The translations under genes and the position numbers were made by a program. This document shows, one piece after another, positions 52,602 to 61,768 of a DNA stretch of 64,000 nucleotides (the stretch's first letter is position 1; every line of letters begins with the position of its first letter). Under the pieces are notes generated by a model. It was not told the origin of the DNA and made no database searches. It saw only the letters and a list, made by a program, of their open reading frames with translations. The stretch is from positions 783,524 to 847,523 of the forward strand of contig NZ_AP027042.1 of the NCBI RefSeq assembly GCF_027924605.1, read 5' to 3'. The DNA comes from Dyella sp. GSA-30 (GTDB lineage: Bacteria > Pseudomonadota > Gammaproteobacteria > Xanthomonadales > Rhodanobacteraceae).

Positions 52602-53435
52602 TTAAAACTTCCCGGCCCGAAAATCCGCAATCGCCTCATGAATCTGCTCGGGCGTATCCATCACGAACGGGCCATAACGAGCCACCGGTTCCTTCAGTGC
52701 CTTGCCCGCCACCAGCAACACGCGTGCCGCGGCATCGCGCCCGGCGACACGTACGCTGTCGCCCTTGGACAGCACCGCCAGTTCGCTGCGTCCAAGACGC
52801 TCACCGGCAACGGATGCATCGGTGCCGTCGAACACATACGCAAAGCCGCTATGGCCTTCCGGCAACGGGATCTCGATCTGCGCGCCCGGCTGCACCGCGA
52901 TGTCCATGTAGATCGGCGCGGTGGCAATGCCATTGACCGGACCAACAGCGCCATCGAGTTCACCGGCAATCACGCGCACTTCGACCCCATCGCTGGGATG
53001 CACGACGGGAATGCGATCCGGTGCGATGTCCTGATAGCGCGGCGCGGTCATCTTGTCCGAGGCCGGCAGGTTGACCCACAGCTGGAAACCCCACATCAGG
53101 CCGTTTTCCTGCTGCGGCATTTCCGAATGCAGGATGCCGCGGCCGGCGGTCATCCACTGCACACTGCCGGGGCCTAGATCGCCGCGGTTGCCATGGTTGT
53201 CGCCGTGCTGCATATGGCCGGCAAGCATGTAGGTGACGGTTTCGAAGCCGCGATGCGGATGCTCCGGGAAGCCGGCGATATAGTCGCCCGCCTGGTCGGA
53301 ACGGAATTCGTCCAGCAACAGGAACGGGTCGACCATATCCAGGCCGGGCTGGCCGATGATGCGCTTCAGGCGCACACCAGCACCGTCGGAGGTGTCCATG
53401 CCACGTATGCGGCGGAGAATGCTGCGCTCGGTCAT
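52602..53435 (-). CDS. pirin family protein (YhhW-like bicupin)
   Basis: A 277-aa bicupin. The metal-binding N-terminal cupin shows FPEHPHRGFETVTYMLAG and the following MTAGRGILHSEMPQ with a metal-site His and Glu. The C-terminal part has the pirin C domain (about residues 165-275). YhhW-type pirins can act as quercetin 2,3-dioxygenases in vitro; their cellular role is unclear. AGAGGA lies seven bases before the ATG. It is a single-gene unit, convergent with the glycosidase operon. Confidence 0.93.
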   Translation of the reverse strand: MTERSILRRIRGMDTSDGAGVRLKRIIGQPGLDMVDPFLLLDEFRSDQAGDYIAGFPEHPHRGFETVTYMLAGHMQHGDNHGNRGDLGPGSVQWMTAGRGILHSEMPQQENGLMWGFQLWVNLPASDKMTAPRYQDIAPDRIPVVHPSDGVEVRVIAGELDGAVGPVNGIATAPIYMDIAVQPGAQIEIPLPEGHSGFAYVFDGTDASVAGERLGRSELAVLSKGDSVRVAGRDAAARVLLVAGKALKEPVARYGPFVMDTPEQIHEAIADFRAGKF

Positions 53436-53519
53436 AAAGAGTTCCTCTTACTTCGGATCCCGCCAAGATGGCGCCGAACGAAGCCTACGCCAAGCCGCGC
53501 GATACGAACGGATTGTTTC

Positions 53520-55298
53520 CTAACCGAGCGGGTTGCCGCATTCAGGGCAGAACTTGGCGGTAGACGACACCGGATGCTGGCAGCTCGGACAGGCGTCGGG
53601 CCTTGGCTTGCCGAAGCTCGGCGTCACCGGCGGGCTTGGCGCCACCGCATCGACGACGCCCTGCAGCGCAGCCCGCGGATCGGCACCCGCGCTGGCCCGG
53701 TTCATCGAGTTCATCGCGGCGATCTTTTCCAGGTCCGCGCGCGAGGCGGGCATATCGACGCTGCTCTGGCCTTCGGCAAAACGCTGCAGGTGCTCGCGCA
53801 GGGACAAGGCCAGGTCAGGCCGGCCGCGCAGGCCGATCATGCGGCGCTGCGAGTCGGCACCGAAGGTCACCGAATCGACTTCGGCCACCCACACACGCAA
53901 GGTCATGTCGTTGACGCTGATGATCTCTTTCTCGGTACGCACGCGGTCGGTGAACTGCGCACCGATGGCGGTATTGGACCGCTGGAAGTTGCCGTCGACC
54001 TCCACCCAGGTCAGGCGCGAGGTGAAATCGAAGCGCGACCACAGGATATGGCCGGCACGCAGACAGAAGGTGGCAAGCGAGAACATGCCGCCGGCAAAAC
54101 AGATGTATTCCCAGATCACCGGCTCGGTGAAACGCATGGACACCTTGTGCGCGAACAGCAGCAACGCCACCGCCGTGGCCAGGGTGTAGAGCACGCCTAG
54201 ACCACTCAGCAGGGTCAGCCAGCGATAGCGCGGTTCACGCAGCGCATCCTGCAAGGTGATCTTGCGCATGTCGTCGCGCGGCATCGGCTGGGTTTCTTCC
54301 AGCAGCTCGCCATTGAAACTGCCCGAGGCGCCGACAGTTTGCGGAATCTGTCGCGCATAGCGACGGTTCGGAATCTGTTCGATCCAGCCGCGCTGCATTT
54401 CACGATCGAGTTCCACCAGCACCTGATTCGGCGGTGCGTTCATCGATACCGTGGCGATCTCGCAAGCCATGATGGTCTGCGGCGGCGCCACCATCTGACG
54501 CAGCAGTGCAATGAAGAACACCACCACGGCGGTAATCGCGCAGATCAGCAGAAACAGCGCCTGTCCGCTGAGATCGACACCGCCGAGCGTGCGCAGATGC
54601 GGCGACAGGTTGTGAATCAGCACCGGCGCAAGAATCGCCACCAGCACCAGCCCGATCAGTCCGCCAGGGCCCAGATGCGTACGTGCCAGGGCGCCGCGTT
54701 CCAGCGGAATAAACAGCAAGGCCGCCGTATAGACGAAAAAGAACAGGCCGAGCCAGGCCAGATCGTTCGCTTCGGACACGCCGAGCATGGTGGCCAGCAA
54801 GGCCACCAGCACCACGATCAAGGTGAGCCCGGTACGGAACTGCAGCTGGGCGACCCACTGGATCGGCTGCGGCGCCCAGATCAGCGGACGAACCATACTG
54901 TAGAGCAGACCGTTCAATGCACCGGTGGGCTCCTCTACCGCAATCGCACCACCACGCATGGTGGCTTTCAGGCGTGGCGCGTCGGGCTTTTCGCCGGTCT
55001 GGCCCTCGGCCAGTTCGCCGGCCAGGCCCTCGGGTTTGCCGCGACCGAAAAAGAAACGCAGCCGACTCAATGCCGTAGCCGCGTGCTTGATGCCGCCGGC
55101 CAGCATGCCGATGCCGATAATGATCGGGGCCAGCGACCAGCCTTCGAGATGGGCAGTCAGTCCGTTGCGCGCAAGGAACAACGCATACAGACCGCCGCCG
55201 ATAAGAATGACCGCCGCGGCCATGCGGAAGACATTCTCGACCCGGTAAGGGTTGGGGAAATCCAAGCGCTGCGCGCTTGAACCGTATTCGTAAGCCAT
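53520..55298 (-). CDS. polytopic membrane protein with C-terminal zinc ribbon
   Basis: A 592-aa inner-membrane protein of unknown function. About eight hydrophobic segments lie between residues 25 and 430. A soluble region at about 430-530 ends with NMTLRVWVAEVDSVTFG and RRMIGLRGRPDLALS. A C-terminal zinc ribbon has two CxxC pairs, ACPSCQHP and FCPECGNPLG. Zinc ribbons on membrane proteins often mediate protein or nucleic-acid contact. A strong ribosome-binding site (GGGGAAGAGAAGG) precedes the ATG. It follows the UPF0149 gene by 51 bases, so cotranscription is possible. Confidence 0.85.
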   Translation of the reverse strand: MAYEYGSSAQRLDFPNPYRVENVFRMAAAVILIGGGLYALFLARNGLTAHLEGWSLAPIIIGIGMLAGGIKHAATALSRLRFFFGRGKPEGLAGELAEGQTGEKPDAPRLKATMRGGAIAVEEPTGALNGLLYSMVRPLIWAPQPIQWVAQLQFRTGLTLIVVLVALLATMLGVSEANDLAWLGLFFFVYTAALLFIPLERGALARTHLGPGGLIGLVLVAILAPVLIHNLSPHLRTLGGVDLSGQALFLLICAITAVVVFFIALLRQMVAPPQTIMACEIATVSMNAPPNQVLVELDREMQRGWIEQIPNRRYARQIPQTVGASGSFNGELLEETQPMPRDDMRKITLQDALREPRYRWLTLLSGLGVLYTLATAVALLLFAHKVSMRFTEPVIWEYICFAGGMFSLATFCLRAGHILWSRFDFTSRLTWVEVDGNFQRSNTAIGAQFTDRVRTEKEIISVNDMTLRVWVAEVDSVTFGADSQRRMIGLRGRPDLALSLREHLQRFAEGQSSVDMPASRADLEKIAAMNSMNRASAGADPRAALQGVVDAVAPSPPVTPSFGKPRPDACPSCQHPVSSTAKFCPECGNPLG

Positions 55299-55349
55299 CC
55301 TTCTCTTCCCCTCAAGGGTCGCTGCCGTCGCCGACCGCAGCGCTTTTGC

Positions 55350-56024
55350 TCAATGCACCCAGTGCCCGCTGCGCTGACGCGGCGGTGTCGTGGTTTTCTC
55401 TTCGGGCTCTTCGTGAACCAGGGCTTCGAGCTCCGATTCCGTCGCGGGATGTTCCAGCCAATACTGACCGACCGCGCTCAGCACCATGGGCACCTGTGAC
55501 AGGCACTCGTCGTATTCATCGTCACTGAGCTTTTCGAAATCGGCCTCGGCACTCAAGATGCCCTCGTCGACCGCCAGCGCCATCACCGGGCCGAGCAGTT
55601 CCATCAGTTGCGGATCGTCGGCCAGGCGCTTTTCCCACAGACCGGCGCGCAAATCGATCGCACGGCTGAAACCTTCGCACCAGCCCGCCGCGCTGAGCAC
55701 GGGACCGGCTTCGGTATCCACTTCGCCAAGAATCGGCTCATAGGCATCGACGTCGAGCTCGGCGCTGATCGAATCGTTGAGCTTGGCCAGCAGCGCCAGT
55801 ACGCGATTGCCTTCGTCTTCATCGACGAAGGGTTCGTGCAGCACTTCAGGCAGCCATTCTTCCGGCAGTACCTGCAGCGGCCCGACCGCCAGCGCCGAGA
55901 GCATGCCGTGCACGCCATCCAGCAGCAGGTCGCCGTCGTTGGCATGGACGCGCAGGTAACGGTCCAGCTCGTCGAGCTCGTTGTCGTCCAGCGAACTGGG
56001 CCAATCTTTCTTGGGCGTATTCAT
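55350..56024 (-). CDS. UPF0149 (YgfB/YecA) family protein
   Basis: A 224-aa acidic soluble protein. It starts MNTPKKDWPSSLDDNELDEL, with the family pattern LDGVHGMLSALAVGPLQVLPEEWLPEVL and AAGWCEGFSRAIDL. The end is Glu-rich and lacks the SEC-C zinc motif of some YecA proteins. The start at 56024 overlaps the exonuclease III stop (TGATG); the longer frame to 56195 is antisense-like and rejected. The role is unknown; YgfB in Pseudomonas affects antibiotic responses. Confidence 0.87.
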   Translation of the reverse strand: MNTPKKDWPSSLDDNELDELDRYLRVHANDGDLLLDGVHGMLSALAVGPLQVLPEEWLPEVLHEPFVDEDEGNRVLALLAKLNDSISAELDVDAYEPILGEVDTEAGPVLSAAGWCEGFSRAIDLRAGLWEKRLADDPQLMELLGPVMALAVDEGILSAEADFEKLSDDEYDECLSQVPMVLSAVGQYWLEHPATESELEALVHEEPEEKTTTPPRQRSGHWVH

Positions 56025-56797
56025 CAGATATCCAAATCCAGCGTCACCGGCGTGTGATCGGAAGGACGCTCCCAACGTCGTGGCGTGCGATCGATAGCCG
56101 CCGCCTTTGCCACGGATTTCAGGGCATCGGAGATCAGGATCAGATCGATGCGCAGACCCATGTTGCGCCGGAAAGCCGCCTGACGGTAGTCCCACCAGCT
56201 GTAGTGTTCCCCGGCCGCTTCGAACAGACGAAAGCTGTCGGTCAGGCCGAGGTCGGTAATCGCCTTGAGCGCTGCCCGCTCCGGTGGCGAGCAGAGAATG
56301 TCCTCGCCCCAGCTCACCGGGTCGTAGACATCGCGGTCATCCGGCGCGATGTTGAAATCGCCCAACACGACCAGTTTCGGGTGGCGCGCGATTTCCTGCG
56401 CGAGAAAATCGCGCATCTTCGCCAACCAGTCGAGCTTGTAGGTGTATTTCTCGTCGCCGACCGCCTTGCCGTTGACGACATACAGGTCGACCACGCGTAC
56501 GCCACCGACGGTGGCAGCCAGGATGCGCCGCTGCGGATCCTCAAGACCGGGAATATCGGTAAGCACATCCTCAAACGCATGTGTGTCGCGCGCGAGGATG
56601 GCCACACCGTTATAGGTCTTCTGGCCGGAGAACACTGCGCGGTAGCCCATCGCGGCAATCTCGTCGAGCGGAAACTTGGCGTCTTCCAGCTTGGTTTCCT
56701 GCAGCGCCACCACGTCGGGCTGCGCCTCGGCCAGCCACTGGGCGAGGTGCGGCAAGCGCACCTTCAGCGAATTCACATTCCAGGAGGCAATTTTCAT
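56024..56797 (-). CDS. xthA: exodeoxyribonuclease III (AP endonuclease)
   Basis: A 257-aa DNA repair enzyme that cuts at abasic sites and removes 3' blocks. Residues of the EEP fold are visible: Asn7 in SWNVNSLKVR, metal-binding Glu34 in ALQETKLED, the GDFNIAPDDRDV motif, and the terminal SDHTPVTLDLDI with the catalytic His. It is full length for the XthA family. It is translationally coupled to the UPF0149 gene. Confidence 0.96.
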   Translation of the reverse strand: MKIASWNVNSLKVRLPHLAQWLAEAQPDVVALQETKLEDAKFPLDEIAAMGYRAVFSGQKTYNGVAILARDTHAFEDVLTDIPGLEDPQRRILAATVGGVRVVDLYVVNGKAVGDEKYTYKLDWLAKMRDFLAQEIARHPKLVVLGDFNIAPDDRDVYDPVSWGEDILCSPPERAALKAITDLGLTDSFRLFEAAGEHYSWWDYRQAAFRRNMGLRIDLILISDALKSVAKAAAIDRTPRRWERPSDHTPVTLDLDI

Positions 56798-56818
56798 CGG
56801 CGCATTGTAAGCGATGCG

Positions 56819-58861
56819 TCAGGCCAGGCCGTGGCTCTTGAGCAGAGCCTCCGGTTCGGGTTTGCGCCCGCGAAATGCGATAAAGCTCTCCAGCGCCGGT
56901 CGGCTCGCGCCCACACTGAGTATTTCACGGCGGAAGCGCTCACCGGTGGCGCGATCGATGACCCCATGGGCCTCGAACTCGCCAAACGCATCGGCACTCA
57001 GCAGCTCCGCCCACAGATAACTGTAGTAACCGGCCGCATAGCCGCCAGCAAAGATGTGGCTGAATGCGTGCGGGAAGCGCTGCCAGGCTGGCGGATGCAA
57101 CACCGCCACCTCTTTACGTGCCTGTTCGAGTACGGCCATGGTCTGAGCGCCGGTGGTCGGGTCGTATTCAAGATGCAGCAGAAAGTCGAACAGAGCGAAC
57201 TCCAGCTGGCGCACCAGGAACAGGCCGGCATGGAAGTGCCGTGCATTGAGCATGCGCTGGAACAGTTCGTCGGGGAGTCGTTCGCCGGTTTCGTAATGGC
57301 GCGCGAACAGATCGAGGGCTTCGCGGTTCCAGCCGAAGTTCTCCATGAACTGGCTGGGCAATTCCACCGCGTCCCATTCGACGCCGTCGATGCCGCCGAT
57401 CGACGGCAACGAAATCTCGGTCAGCAGATGGTGCAGGCCGTGGCCGAATTCGTGGAATAGCGTGAGCACGTCGTCGTGCGTCAGCAGCGCCGGCTTGCCT
57501 TCGGTCGGCGGTGCGAAGTTGCAGGTCAGGAAAGCCACCGGCAGCTGTTCGTGCTCGCCATCGCGGAAACGCGCGCGACAGACATCCATCCAGGCGCCCC
57601 CGCGTTTGCCGTTGCGGGCGTACAGGTCGACGTAGGCGCCTGCAAACACGCGGCCGTCGGCATCGCGCACGTCGTAATAGCGCACATCCGAATGCCATAC
57701 ATCGACGCCGTCGCGCGGGGCGAGGGTGATGTCATAGAGTTTTTCGGTCAGGCCGAACAAGCCGTCGATCACCGCCGGTAGCGGGAAATAAGGCTTCAAC
57801 TGCTCTTCGTCGAGCGCGTACTGCTGCTGGCGCAATTTCTCCGAGATATAGCCGACGTCCCAGGGTTCCAGGTTGTCGAGCTTGAGTTCCTCGCGCGCGA
57901 ACTGGCGCAGCTCGGTCAGCTCCTTTTGCGCTACCGGCTTGGCGCGCGTAGCCAGGTCACGCAGGAACTCCATCACTTCCAGCGGCGACTGCGCCATCTT
58001 GGTGGCCAGCGACTCCTCCGCCGCGTTGTCGAAGCCGAGCAGCAGCGCCGCCTCATGGCGCAACGCCAGGATCTTTTCGATACGTTCGCTGTTGTCGTAC
58101 TTGCCAGCATGCGGACCCTGATCCGACGCCCGGGTCTGATACGCCCAGTAAACGCGCTCGCGCAGACCGCGGTTGTCGGCATACGTAAGCACGGCCTGCA
58201 CGCTGGGCTGCTTGAGCGTTACCAGGTAACCGTCCAGCTGCTGGTCCTTGGCGTACTGGCGCAGCACCGCTCGGCCGGATTCGGGGATGCCGACGACGTC
58301 GCGCTCGTCGGTGAGGTGTTCGTGCCACGCGTCGGTGGCGTCGAGCACCGCGTTGGAAAACTCGGTCGACAGCTTGGACAGTTCGACACCGATCTCGCGA
58401 AAGCGAGAGCGCGCCGGCTCCTCCAGTGATACGCCGGACAAGCGGAAATCACGCAGCGCATGCTCGACGAGCGCGCGCTCGGGCCGGCCGAGGCCCGCGA
58501 ATTCCGGAGCATCGGCCACGGCCTGAACGGCCGCATAGAGTTCGCGATTCTGGCCGACCTCGATCGAGTGGTCGGTCAGCTTTTCCTCCGCAGGTCCGTA
58601 GACCTTGCGCAACGCCTCGCTGTCGGCGACCGAATGGAGGTGGCCGACCGGCGCCCAGGCGCGCGACAACTGCTGATCGAGCCGCTCCTGGCTCAGCATG
58701 ACGCTGGCGAAATCGCGGGGCGCGCCAGGCGCGGTGATGGCATCGATACCGCTGCGATAGTCGGCCAGAAGCGCCTCGACCGCCGGTTCGACGTGTTCGG
58801 GGCGGATCTTCGAGAACGCCGGCAGGGCGTCGTCGGCCAGCAGCGGATTGTCTTTGCTCAT
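56819..58861 (-). CDS. prlC: oligopeptidase A (M3 metallopeptidase)
   Basis: A 680-aa cytoplasmic zinc oligopeptidase that breaks down short peptides, including cleaved signal peptides. The zinc motif HEFGHGLHH starts at residue 470, with the third ligand Glu in DGVEWDAVELPSQF. Length equals that of E. coli PrlC/OpdA. AAGGAG lies seven bases before the ATG. It is separated from xthA by 21 bases on the same strand and may share its transcript. Confidence 0.96.
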   Translation of the reverse strand: MSKDNPLLADDALPAFSKIRPEHVEPAVEALLADYRSGIDAITAPGAPRDFASVMLSQERLDQQLSRAWAPVGHLHSVADSEALRKVYGPAEEKLTDHSIEVGQNRELYAAVQAVADAPEFAGLGRPERALVEHALRDFRLSGVSLEEPARSRFREIGVELSKLSTEFSNAVLDATDAWHEHLTDERDVVGIPESGRAVLRQYAKDQQLDGYLVTLKQPSVQAVLTYADNRGLRERVYWAYQTRASDQGPHAGKYDNSERIEKILALRHEAALLLGFDNAAEESLATKMAQSPLEVMEFLRDLATRAKPVAQKELTELRQFAREELKLDNLEPWDVGYISEKLRQQQYALDEEQLKPYFPLPAVIDGLFGLTEKLYDITLAPRDGVDVWHSDVRYYDVRDADGRVFAGAYVDLYARNGKRGGAWMDVCRARFRDGEHEQLPVAFLTCNFAPPTEGKPALLTHDDVLTLFHEFGHGLHHLLTEISLPSIGGIDGVEWDAVELPSQFMENFGWNREALDLFARHYETGERLPDELFQRMLNARHFHAGLFLVRQLEFALFDFLLHLEYDPTTGAQTMAVLEQARKEVAVLHPPAWQRFPHAFSHIFAGGYAAGYYSYLWAELLSADAFGEFEAHGVIDRATGERFRREILSVGASRPALESFIAFRGRKPEPEALLKSHGLA

Positions 58862-58985
58862 GGGTGCTCCTTAACGATCAGGCGACCAGCGTGGCGACCA
58901 CGCGGGTCGAAATCAAGCCGGTCCGTCATGGTTCGAAGGTCCCTGCTTTCGTTTTGTCATAAACCGCGCCGTAACATCGCCGATC

Positions 58986-60719
58986 ATGAGCTCAACGGAT
59001 CTTGCCGGGTCGCTCGCACGCTATGCCGTCTTTCGGCATCTGGATGCGGGCGCGCTGGCGGCATTGGAACGCGAATTGGTGTGGTTCAGCCTCCCCGGCG
59101 GACGGCCGCTGTTCAAGGCGGGCGAGCCGGCGGACGCGCTTTACCTGCTGAAAACCGGCAGTCTGGGCGTGTTCGAGGGGCCAACCGACCTGCTCGAACT
59201 GATCGCCCCCGGCGACAGCACCGGCGAAATCAGCCTGATCAGCGGCGAGGTCCGCCGCCGGACCGTGCGGGCGCTTCGCGATTCGGACCTGCTGCGCCTG
59301 GATCGCGCGGCGTTCGAATCGCTGGTCGCCCGTTATCCACAAGCGATGCTGGGTGTGGCTCAGGTGGCGATCGACCGCCTGCTGCGACGCGATCGGCAGG
59401 AGGCTGTCCCATTTACCCCCCGCACGTTTGCGGTGCTGCCCGTCAGCGTCGAGGTCCCGGCGCGCGCGCTGGCGATGCAGCTGGCCCAGGCGCTGGAGCG
59501 TTACGGCAACTGCCTGGTGATCGATGCCTCGATCGGGGCCGGACGCGGTAGCGACTGGTTCGCCGAGCGCGAAGCCCAGGCCCGTTTCGTCATCTATCTG
59601 GATACCCAACTCGACCCCCACTGGCGAGAGCGCTGCCTGCGTCAGGCCGATGCGTTGTTGCTGCCTGCCCTCGCCGCGCAGCCGGCACAGCCCTGGCCGG
59701 AAACGGCGCCCGGGCATCCGTCACGGGTGCGACACCGCCCGCGCCACCTGATTCTGCTGCAACCCGGCCGCCAGCCCGGCCTGGGCTCGGCGCACCGCTG
59801 GCGCGCGCAGTTCAGTGGCGAATTGCAGCACCACCATATCGGCCACCAGGGCGACGTGGAACGATTGGCGCGGATGATCAGTGGCCACGGCCGCGGCCTC
59901 GTGCTGGCCGGTGGCGGTGCGCGCGGCATGGCCCATCTGGGCGCGTTACGCGCACTGCACGAGGCCGGTCATGTGTTCGACGCGGTCGGCGGTACCAGTA
60001 TCGGCGGCATCGTCGGCGCGGGCGTGGCCTGCGGCTGGGATATCGACGCCATGACCGAGACCTTCCGTCGTGCCTTCATGCAGGGTCGGCCGCTATCGGA
60101 CTGGACCTTGCCGCTGGTCGCGCTGACGCGCGGTCATCGCACCTCGGCGATGCTGCGCTCCACCTTCGGCGCGCTGGATATCGACGATATGGTGCTGCCG
60201 TTTTTCTGTGTATCGACCTGCCTGTCCGGCAATGGCATGAGTGTGCACAGACATGGCCCCTTGTGGCTCTGGCTGCGTGCCTCCTCGGCGATCCCCGGTG
60301 TGCTTCCACCGGTGCTGCATCAGGGACGCGTCTATGTCGACGGTGCGCTGGTCGACAACCTGCCCACCGACGTCATGGCCGACGACGGCATCGAACACAT
60401 CACGGCCGTGGATATCCGCGCGGAAATCACCCTGGCCACCACCGCCGAGGAATTCGCCACGCCGCCATGGTGGCGCGTGCTGATGCAAAAAGACGCCGAT
60501 ATCAGCCGCCCCGGCATTGTTTCGACCCTGGTGCGCGCGGCCATGGTCAACAGCGAAGGCCCTGCCGAACGTCGCCGCGAACGCGCCGACCTGTTGCTCA
60601 CGCCGCCGTTGGAACATGTGGGGATGCTCGACTGGAAGGATTGGCAGACGGCCATCGAATCGGGGTATCGGCATACGTGCGAGATGCTCGAGAAGCGGGA
60701 AACGGGTAAGCAGAAGTAA
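58986..60719 (+). CDS. cyclic-nucleotide-binding / patatin phospholipase fusion (NTE-like)
   Basis: A 577-aa protein. Residues 1-135 form a cNMP-binding domain (LVWFSLPGGRPLFKAGEPAD, GDSTGEISLISGE). A middle region (about 140-290) contains degenerate Rossmann-like segments. The patatin domain has GGGARGMAHLGAL, nucleophile Ser338 in GTSIGG, and Asp452 in YVDGALVDNLP. The build is that of bacterial neuropathy-target-esterase-like lysophospholipases. There is no signal peptide. Cyclic nucleotide binding may control lipase activity, but the ligand is unknown. It is divergent from prlC and followed by the carbonic-anhydrase-like gene after 41 bases. Confidence 0.92.
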   Translation: MSSTDLAGSLARYAVFRHLDAGALAALERELVWFSLPGGRPLFKAGEPADALYLLKTGSLGVFEGPTDLLELIAPGDSTGEISLISGEVRRRTVRALRDSDLLRLDRAAFESLVARYPQAMLGVAQVAIDRLLRRDRQEAVPFTPRTFAVLPVSVEVPARALAMQLAQALERYGNCLVIDASIGAGRGSDWFAEREAQARFVIYLDTQLDPHWRERCLRQADALLLPALAAQPAQPWPETAPGHPSRVRHRPRHLILLQPGRQPGLGSAHRWRAQFSGELQHHHIGHQGDVERLARMISGHGRGLVLAGGGARGMAHLGALRALHEAGHVFDAVGGTSIGGIVGAGVACGWDIDAMTETFRRAFMQGRPLSDWTLPLVALTRGHRTSAMLRSTFGALDIDDMVLPFFCVSTCLSGNGMSVHRHGPLWLWLRASSAIPGVLPPVLHQGRVYVDGALVDNLPTDVMADDGIEHITAVDIRAEITLATTAEEFATPPWWRVLMQKDADISRPGIVSTLVRAAMVNSEGPAERRRERADLLLTPPLEHVGMLDWKDWQTAIESGYRHTCEMLEKRETGKQK

Positions 60720-60760
60720 GAAGCGAGTGAGGGTGGCCCACTCTCAACTACAATGCCCGC

Positions 60761-61294
60761 ATGAACCCGCTACGCAGCTACAAAGGCATCACTCCGACCC
60801 TCGGCGCACGCGTCTACGTCGACCCCGCCGCTACGGTGATCGGTGCGGTAGAACTGGCTGACGACGTCTCGATCTGGCCGTGCGCGGTGTTGCGTGGCGA
60901 CGTGCATCGCATCCGCATCGGCGCGCGCAGCAACGTGCAGGACGGTGCGGTGGTGCATGTGACTCACGACGGCCCGTATTCCCCGGGCGGCTTTCCGACC
61001 CTGGTCGGCGAGGGCGTGACCATCGGCCACGGCGCGGTGATCCATGCCTGCACCATCGAGGACTACTGCCTGATCGGCATGCATTCGACCGTGCTCGATG
61101 GCGCGGTGGTGAAAAAATACGGCTTCGTCGGCGCGGGCAGCTTGATCCCGCCGGGCAAGGTCGTTGGCGAACGGGAGCTATGGCTGGGCAATCCGGCCAA
61201 GTTCGTGCGTCTGCTCACGGACAAACAAGTGGAGCAGCTGCAGTATTCCGCCGAGCACTACGTGCGGGTCAAGGACGATTACCTCGCCGGTTGA
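60761..61294 (+). CDS. gamma carbonic anhydrase-like hexapeptide-repeat protein (YrdA type)
   Basis: A 177-aa left-handed beta-helix protein. Hexapeptide repeats run from about residue 25 to 140, with the metal-ligand His positions in VQDGAVVHVTHDG, IGHGAVIHACTI and CLIGMHSTVLDGA. Members of this group (YrdA, CaiE, PaaY) bind zinc; some have carbonic anhydrase or thioesterase activity, and many have no shown activity. A C-terminal helix follows. It may be cotranscribed with the patatin fusion gene. Confidence 0.93.
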   Translation: MNPLRSYKGITPTLGARVYVDPAATVIGAVELADDVSIWPCAVLRGDVHRIRIGARSNVQDGAVVHVTHDGPYSPGGFPTLVGEGVTIGHGAVIHACTIEDYCLIGMHSTVLDGAVVKKYGFVGAGSLIPPGKVVGERELWLGNPAKFVRLLTDKQVEQLQYSAEHYVRVKDDYLAG

Positions 61295-61768
61295 CCACGG
61301 TCGCCTGGCGTAAGAAGCCAGCTTCATCGCAAGATTTCCCTAAATACCGTCTGACGACAGCGTTGGTGGCGGGGGCGTTGTCATAAATTTTGTTTCAGTC
61401 GATTAACGCCTGATATCCATGGCTACATTATCGTTACGTCAGTATATATACCCCTCCCACAGACACTGACATGTCGATTAAGCATCACCGTTTATATGTC
61501 GGTGTTTGGAGTGGCGTTTCTCATTCAAAAGCATGGTTGTTACAGCAAATGTTTCCGCCGCTTACGTTGCTGTTTTGTAATGCTTTTATGATCGCCAATA
61601 TTTCCGTATGGATTTTATTACATGGAATATTTCCATGAGAATAAATTTTATTATACGACGGGTTTTTCCATCATTTTAAATAAACCGCATGCTAGGTTTA
61701 TGAGCTGCAGACGGATTTGTCTGCACAGGGGCTGTTCTTCTTTGTACATCCATCGGGAGATATACGTC
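61295..61768. other. AT-rich leader region before the PNGase A-like gene
   Basis: This 474-base gap has a base composition far more AT-rich than the rest of the window from about 61380 on. It holds the palindromes GTATATATAC (61442-61451) and CATGGAA-TAT-TTCCATG (61621-61637). An open 55-codon frame (61471-61638) starting MSIKHHRLYV, with a hydrophobic C-terminal half, has no ribosome-binding site and may be chance. It probably contains the promoter and control sites of the secreted enzyme downstream. Confidence 0.55.
61621..61637. promoter_or_regulatory. 17-base palindrome before the PNGase A-like gene
   Basis: CATGGAA-TAT-TTCCATG has perfect 7-base arms. It lies about 130 bases before the start codon in AT-rich DNA, as an operator would. 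Confidence 0.4.

Noticed and set aside
54339-55280. 313-codon plus-strand frame opposite the zinc-ribbon membrane protein
   Set aside because: Gln/His/Arg-rich shadow. The minus frame has membrane segments, zinc ribbon and ribosome-binding site.
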